Shown here: piece after piece, positions 61,001 to 64,000 of the stretch | How the letters are laid out: the number at the start of each line of letters is the position of its first letter | Position numbering within the stretch: the first letter of the stretch is position 1 | Source of the DNA: Nitrospira sp. | GTDB lineage: Bacteria > Nitrospirota > Nitrospiria > Nitrospirales > Nitrospiraceae | Assembly (NCBI GenBank): GCA_005239465.1 | Contig: SPAW01000010.1 | Location: 4,101 to 68,100, forward strand | Reading direction: 5' to 3' | Length of the DNA: 64,000 bases | Notes under the pieces: generated by a model | Databases searched by the model: none | The model's input: the letters and a program-made list of their open reading frames with translations, nothing else | What the model was told of the DNA's origin: nothing | Translations under genes and position numbers: made by a program

Positions 61001-62364
61001 GTATGGCTCGTCTCTGCGACCACGGGTGGAGGTGCAACGTCGCGGGACTCGCCCTGACCGGCGACCGATGATTCCGTCCCAAGTAGAGGGGCTGTCGATA
61101 CCGGTTCAGTTTGAGTTGAGGGAACTGGAGGGACATCGGGAACATGATCGGGAATGCTGATCGTAGACTCTTGGACATCCTCCCAGGGCATCGGAGCAGA
61201 GACAACCTCCGCGACTGCCTCCTGCTGAATCTGCGGGGACGGACTGTCGTGTTCTTGGAACGACAGCGTTGGGGGAGGCACGGGATCGATCGCGATGGTG
61301 TGGGTCGAATCAAATTCGCGAAACGTCGCGGAAGCCTCCGCAATAGAATCTGGATAAGGTACGAACGACGGCTCGTCCTCACGAAGGACGCCCGACAAGA
61401 GGTCGGGTGTTTTCGCTGCCATGGGTGCCTCGACAGGTTCACTGACGCGACTCGCTTCCGGCGTTTCAGCTTTTGCTTCGGTTTGTGTATCGAGATTGAT
61501 CTCGCTCCGCTCAACCATGGGCGAATCGGAAGATAGCGAAGTGTCACTGAGCGACCTCTCCTCTTGTGAGAGAACACTAGTGCCCACTGCTGAGACCGGG
61601 GATTTCGATGGGCGAACGGACTCTTGGACCGGAGAGAAACCCGAGGCTCCAGAAGAATCATCAATCTGCTCCCACGGCATTACTCCGGCCATCGGCTCTG
61701 GAATCGGCAGAGCAGCAGGAGCATCCTCGCCTGCAGAAGGAACCGGTGTTGCGACAGCCGCCTCTCCATGAGCGGCAAGCGGGCGAGCAACCACTTCTCC
61801 GGTTTGCGCGTCGAAGAAAGACGCCAAGCGGAAGGCGATCGGGCTCGCAGGCGCAAGTTCTTTTACCTTTGCATAGAGCTGAGAAGCATGGTGAGGATTG
61901 TCCGGATCGGGATCCTCGATCAGGATGTCGATGGCCTTGCCATACTCGGCCACAGCCTCGAGCGTATCCCCTTTCTCCTGATAGATAGACCCAAGTTTTT
62001 CCAGAAAGGGAACACATCGTGGACCAGCAGCCAAATACTCTCGCAGTAAGGACTCTGCGAGCCAGTAATCCTGCCGCTCAAAGGATTCGTTGATGAGTGA
62101 ATCGAAGGCTTGTCTCGCCGGAATCAGGCTCCCCAGACGAAGATGCAATGTTGCAAAGAGCCGCCGCGCCTCCATGTTGTGGGGATCAAGCGCCAGCAAT
62201 TCTTTAAGCGCCGCTGAGGACCGTCCATACTTGCCAGCATTCATCTGGGTAATGGCGTCTTCAAGAAGAGCGGTCTTCTTGCTGTAACCGACGACACCCC
62301 GTTTGTGACTCCGGGTGGCCGCTTTCTTGTCTGATTTTAGATGGGTTTTCTTGTCTCCGCGCAC
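58018..62364 (-). CDS. Giant TPR/disordered/transmembrane protein of unknown function
   Basis: 1448 residues from GTG 62364. The N-terminus is basic (about 1-30), then TPR-like helices (about 32-190). Residues 190-940 are a Pro/Glu/Ala/Val/Ser-rich region without fold, holding three repeated motifs: MPWEQIDDS (about 229), MPWEDVQES (about 392) and MPWDQVQES (about 567), plus a related FSWESVF (488). A membrane helix at about 988-1012 is followed by a globular domain of about 430 residues. Its end, GLPMLVNLKKGVMYSVGHDG, resembles the tail of type II secretion pseudopilins. It may organise an envelope complex; no family is recognised. Confidence 0.7.
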   Translation of the reverse strand: MRGDKKTHLKSDKKAATRSHKRGVVGYSKKTALLEDAITQMNAGKYGRSSAALKELLALDPHNMEARRLFATLHLRLGSLIPARQAFDSLINESFERQDYWLAESLLREYLAAGPRCVPFLEKLGSIYQEKGDTLEAVAEYGKAIDILIEDPDPDNPHHASQLYAKVKELAPASPIAFRLASFFDAQTGEVVARPLAAHGEAAVATPVPSAGEDAPAALPIPEPMAGVMPWEQIDDSSGASGFSPVQESVRPSKSPVSAVGTSVLSQEERSLSDTSLSSDSPMVERSEINLDTQTEAKAETPEASRVSEPVEAPMAAKTPDLLSGVLREDEPSFVPYPDSIAEASATFREFDSTHTIAIDPVPPPTLSFQEHDSPSPQIQQEAVAEVVSAPMPWEDVQESTISIPDHVPDVPPVPSTQTEPVSTAPLLGTESSVAGQGESRDVAPPPVVAETSHTVLVTEASAVTSFESVPDQSPATPLPETLKGGGFSWESVFSSAWKFGDKLSTSTPQPEAAQADKIQIEEPPASTISSQHVQAAEAETVWIPETNREQLPPDSTAAASVVAPMPWDQVQESTVTIPPAQVEEIVAETPAEQMVQSASPVEPVLALHQESVQEQAQPQSFNSPPSGVLGADSFSITQPPPTPPSSEPEFRLAGLAPGRAVNEDQTTSVVAEPPSSTLFAQISEPPKSVEPEPPSFTIAVSVPTAEVVSTASKNVEPSPQWQEEAIEPVAIAPPSFSTSVSAPVSEFAPTETQPEDGSPSLKEENVEPAPSPQTVVAAQPARQVEPTVPMATPTVQVPVAPEPIVQSPQVPSRPTDDPSHWKTGEVAVQTHRPSSKKRKRTSEPVPEIPVAPLSTEETSHRQAEQSEQREAALAEARARIFEPVPQQEEWIKTGESIRFIEEPQAPRVVEPTPQAPMQAETGVTRPMSTAAAAVDVLFESSGHVTRTGTRERVAEPKPRPRLRSKLNSIRIGISVFVSSCFSTTRAIVISLLAFAVLSGALVALGIGAVGLTWIIMEEQPSLVFQSLTTSPQRTLPDFKKNGYLLLLGFDAPAGQDPIQAGFERKPDAKDADMALACLGGSGGGAHVGQSNASANVANGWFRGSDPVGQFKSHQDTIKSWVSQGESALARYKKWQKLSFEDWGYGQTISPPCVSIVFAHQLYLADGFVQGTDIGVDRLETDMEAWRIALGQAKTLPVKTLALQAINDDIAVASGLLLRQDFDGKYLGRVTKMLRPLDQVELSIRWPMQSVLVSATKTFEAQLKAERGEEQALHAVVASVLPLPKQRRFNDYAEYYEASYKAAGEGRYGSLPKWENYIHFPANAVTDYLTNPIENIVGLEPLAPWDLYNGLVVDTDAHLRLASLQAWLRRGPQDADLLARLAKAGQNFYDPYTGLPMLVNLKKGVMYSVGHDGKDQDADPQSDVVVTIPVNQTPAVPAKSPARSSKSK

Positions 62365-62883
62365 GCTACAACCTTAGCAGATTCCTGCATACTTGAAATC
62401 CACACCAGTGGCCGATTCTTGCCCACAGAAGAACCTTCGGAAAGGCCGCTGATGCAGGGGTGAAACCGTTGAAGAAATTGCAATCTGGATGCCCTCCCCC
62501 TTACTTAGACACTTTCTCAGAAGACCCTTAGAAATTGAGCAGTTAACCCATTGTTGGTACCCCACACAAGAACCAATCCTCCATTTTTGGACAACGTTAG
62601 CGGAAACAGTCTCTTCATGGGTAGGCTACCGATCTCGTCTTGACCCTGCTTGACCCTGCTTGACCCTGCTTGACCCTGCTTGACCCTGCTTGAAACAGGG
62701 CTGGCTGACTCCGCCTTCGGCCCAATCCTTACGCAGCTCGACGATTAGAGAAGAAAGAGCCTGAATCTTCAGAAATGCCTTCTGGAAGCCGATGAGAGAG
62801 ATGTAGGGGACGGATATACCATTTCACATAGTCATCTGTACGGCCAGGCTGACAGCTGAGATTGTCTCACGAGGATAGGTACA
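62365..62883. other. Gene-free stretch with a 10-bp tandem repeat
   Basis: These 519 bp hold no supported gene. The only clear structure is the tandem repeat at 62641-62690 and, next to it, CCCTG (62684-62688) and CAGGG, which form a small hairpin. The promoter of the plus-strand gene at 62884 must lie in the right half; AGGATAGG precedes its ATG. Confidence 0.6.
62641..62690. repeat. Five tandem copies of TGACCCTGCT
   Basis: Five perfect 10-bp units run from 62641 to 62690; the preceding bases (GTCT) and following TGAAACAGGG are degenerate partial units. The period is close to one turn of the helix. Iteron or slipped-strand origin is possible. Confidence 0.85.
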
Positions 62884-63195
62884 ATGAAGTGGGTAATAAT
62901 TGAGGAGCTCTTGTCCGGTATGGTCCTGGTGAAGCTGGTCGCCAATACTGCTGAGTTGCCAGTTTATGGAGTAGGAGCAGAGCTAGATAACTCCATGATT
63001 GACCGATTGCAACAGCTCAGACTGAACGCGGTGTACGTGACAGGTGACGCAAGGGATACGACTGAAATAACTCTCGTGGAACTGGAAGCCGAATTGGAGC
63101 GTCGTTTTCGGCAAGTCCTCCAGGATCCTCTTCAAGCCCTCATTTTCCGCCACATTCGGGACCATCTCCAAGCCACCTATGGTATTCAAGAGTAG
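62884..63195 (+). CDS. Small protein preceding an HDOD remnant
   Basis: 103 residues. MKWVIIEELLSGMVLVKLVA, a LDNSMIDRLQQL segment and LNAVYVTG resemble small proteins (DUF3391-like layout) that in Nitrospirota and deltaproteobacteria lie next to HDOD signalling genes. The C-terminal half is a helix ending FRHIRDHLQATYG. AGGATAGG precedes the ATG. With its downstream partner broken, its role here is doubtful. Confidence 0.6.
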   Translation: MKWVIIEELLSGMVLVKLVANTAELPVYGVGAELDNSMIDRLQQLRLNAVYVTGDARDTTEITLVELEAELERRFRQVLQDPLQALIFRHIRDHLQATYGIQE

Positions 63196-63212
63196 GAAGG
63201 ATCAGCCGGCCT

Positions 63213-63497
63213 ATGAGCATAGTAGGCGTCACAGAACTGCGACATCGGATCGATAAGCTCAGAGAACTGCCTACGCTTCCGCATATGGTTCAGAAACTGG
63301 CCTCCACGCTCCAAACCTCCATCGTCCACGTGGCCGATATCCACGTCAAAGGGCTGGCCTGTGAAAACCCGGGGGATAGTTTGGTACCGCCGCTTTCGTT
63401 CCCAGCCTGGGATCTGGTCGGCCTCGATGAAACCGCCCCCGCTGCCTGTATCCCAAAAGCATCGGATAAGTTCGCCACGATCGACGATTGCTTATGA
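63213..63497 (+). pseudogene. 5' fragment of an HDOD-domain gene
   Basis: The first 32 codons, with ELRHRIDKLRELPTLPHMVQ, match the N-terminus of HDOD-domain signal proteins (LPTLP is the typical start of the domain). After about residue 32 the homology ends abruptly and the frame continues as unrelated sequence to a stop at 63495-63497. An intact HDOD protein has about 280 residues, so the rest has been lost, replaced by sequence from elsewhere. The GTAGGAAGGA ribosome site is intact. Confidence 0.6.
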
Positions 63498-63847
63498 GTC
63501 GATCCGTGCCGAGTCGACGCATCATTTTTTGCATCAGGAATCTACTGCAATCCAAGGCCTGAGCCAATTGCTGGTCAAAGCCTGGTTCATAATCGTCGAA
63601 AGCAGCGGACCGGAAAACATCGTCCCAATGCCCATCCTGGCGACGTCAGTAAGATCGTTTCAGATCTCAAGAAGCGTGCAAAAGCCTTGAAGGGGAGCAT
63701 CTACGTAAAGGATCGACGCGAGAAATAGCAGGCATCGATCTGGACGCACAGATCTGCCCGCCAGGATGGATTCTGGCTATACCGACTCATCGTTGTGGTT
63801 TGAAAACTAAGTCGAGAGAAGGAACATTATACCGAAGAAAGGCCTGG
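63498..63847. other. Degraded interval near the right edge
   Basis: No gene is supported. An open frame on the plus strand (about 63500 to TAG at 63727) lacks any start codon and ends VSKIVSDLKKRAKALKG and KDRREK; it may be the tail of a broken gene. The remainder is not recognised. Confidence 0.4.
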
Positions 63848-64000
63848 CTAGACACAGGTGTCGAAGTCGTCACATTCCTCTGACGTAAACCGCGGACCGA
63901 TTTCGTAGACATATCCCGTCGCGAGCGCTGTCCCCTGTTCATGACAATTCCTCGTCAGGATCTTCGCACAGCGAAGGCAGTGTTGAATCCCTTCCCATGA
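63848..64000 (-). CDS. Cysteine-rich protein, N-terminus cut by the window edge
   Basis: The last 50 codons of a minus-strand gene with TAG at 63848-63850. The visible part has CLRCAKIL (CxxC), a further Cys-His (NCHEQ) and ends in EECDDFDTCV. It looks like a small metal-binding protein. Too little is present to name a family. Confidence 0.55.
   Translation of the reverse strand, partial: SWEGIQHCLRCAKILTRNCHEQGTALATGYVYEIGPRFTSEECDDFDTCV

Noticed and set aside
62374-62565. 63-codon minus-strand frame before the giant gene
   Set aside because: No start signal, no homology and no conserved composition.
62641-62690. Iteron-type replication origin or CRISPR array
   Set aside because: Units are adjacent without spacers, only ten bases long, and no rep, parA or cas gene is present.
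63346-63567. Transposase fragment on the minus strand
   Set aside because: The translation (such as FWDTGSGGGFIEADQIPG in one frame) could not be tied to any transposase family.

Overview
The window reads as a piece of a Nitrospira-like chromosome (phylum Nitrospirota). This assignment is an inference from the moderately high GC content and from a gene mix I associate with that genus: an orphan CbbQ/NirQ-type ATPase, KamA beside a two-domain dCTP deaminase, the TIGR04283/TIGR04282 glycosyltransferase pair, DUF2934, glycine-zipper lipoproteins and intergenic 'CTTCGGCAAGCTCAGG'-type palindromic repeats. No rRNA, tRNA, CRISPR array or intact insertion sequence was seen.

Layout. 1-19 kb, almost all on the minus strand, is a detoxification and redox island: a BT1-type transporter cut by the window edge, a decayed RidA gene, two NmrA-like proteins, an SDR, a ferredoxin/metallo-beta-lactamase protein overlapping an AlkA-type glycosylase, a ferredoxin-reductase-like flavoprotein (plus strand), a nitroreductase, a complete RND efflux operon (adaptor, pump, outer-membrane channel), two VOC proteins coupled to a FrnE-like DsbA protein, pirin, and DoxX behind a promoter holding a perfect palindrome. 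Two related glycine-zipper lipoproteins and DUF167 follow. 19-24.5 kb has the CbbQ-type ATPase, a large hybrid histidine kinase and a YkgJ-DUF2156 fusion. 24.8-33.6 kb (plus) has a diguanylate cyclase, an unrecognised 494-residue protein, a glutaredoxin-like protein, KamA, dCTP deaminase, a membrane protein, two glycosyltransferases (one with its start inside a repeat), an SDR and a zinc-ribbon protein.

35-50.5 kb is the most interesting part: a xanthomonadin/aryl-polyene-type pigment cluster. Four plus-strand genes (a halogenase-like flavoprotein with a WxWxIP motif, an FkbO/Hyg5/XanB2-type chorismatase, a polysaccharide deacetylase and a lipoprotein) converge on a long minus-strand operon. 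In order of transcription that operon is: methyltransferase, lipoprotein, acyl carrier protein, AMP-dependent ligase, hotdog dehydratase, LpxL-like acyltransferase, LolA-like protein, MMPL exporter, ketosynthase, ketosynthase-like chain-length factor, second dehydratase, ketoreductase and glycosyltransferase. The proposed logic is that the chorismatase makes a hydroxybenzoate starter, the ligase loads it on the ACP, the KS/CLF/KR/DH set builds a polyene, the acyltransferase attaches it to a lipid, and MMPL plus LolA-like proteins move it to the outer membrane. The flavoprotein could halogenate the aryl head.

50.5-64 kb: a DUF4105/DUF3015 pair, an N-truncated DUF3332 gene, a YfcE-type phosphodiesterase, an M48 peptidase, AIM24, an amidohydrolase, and a 1448-residue TPR/disordered/membrane protein with repeated MPW[ED] motifs. 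A degraded zone at the right edge holds a 10-bp tandem repeat, a truncated HDOD gene and a cut cysteine-rich gene.
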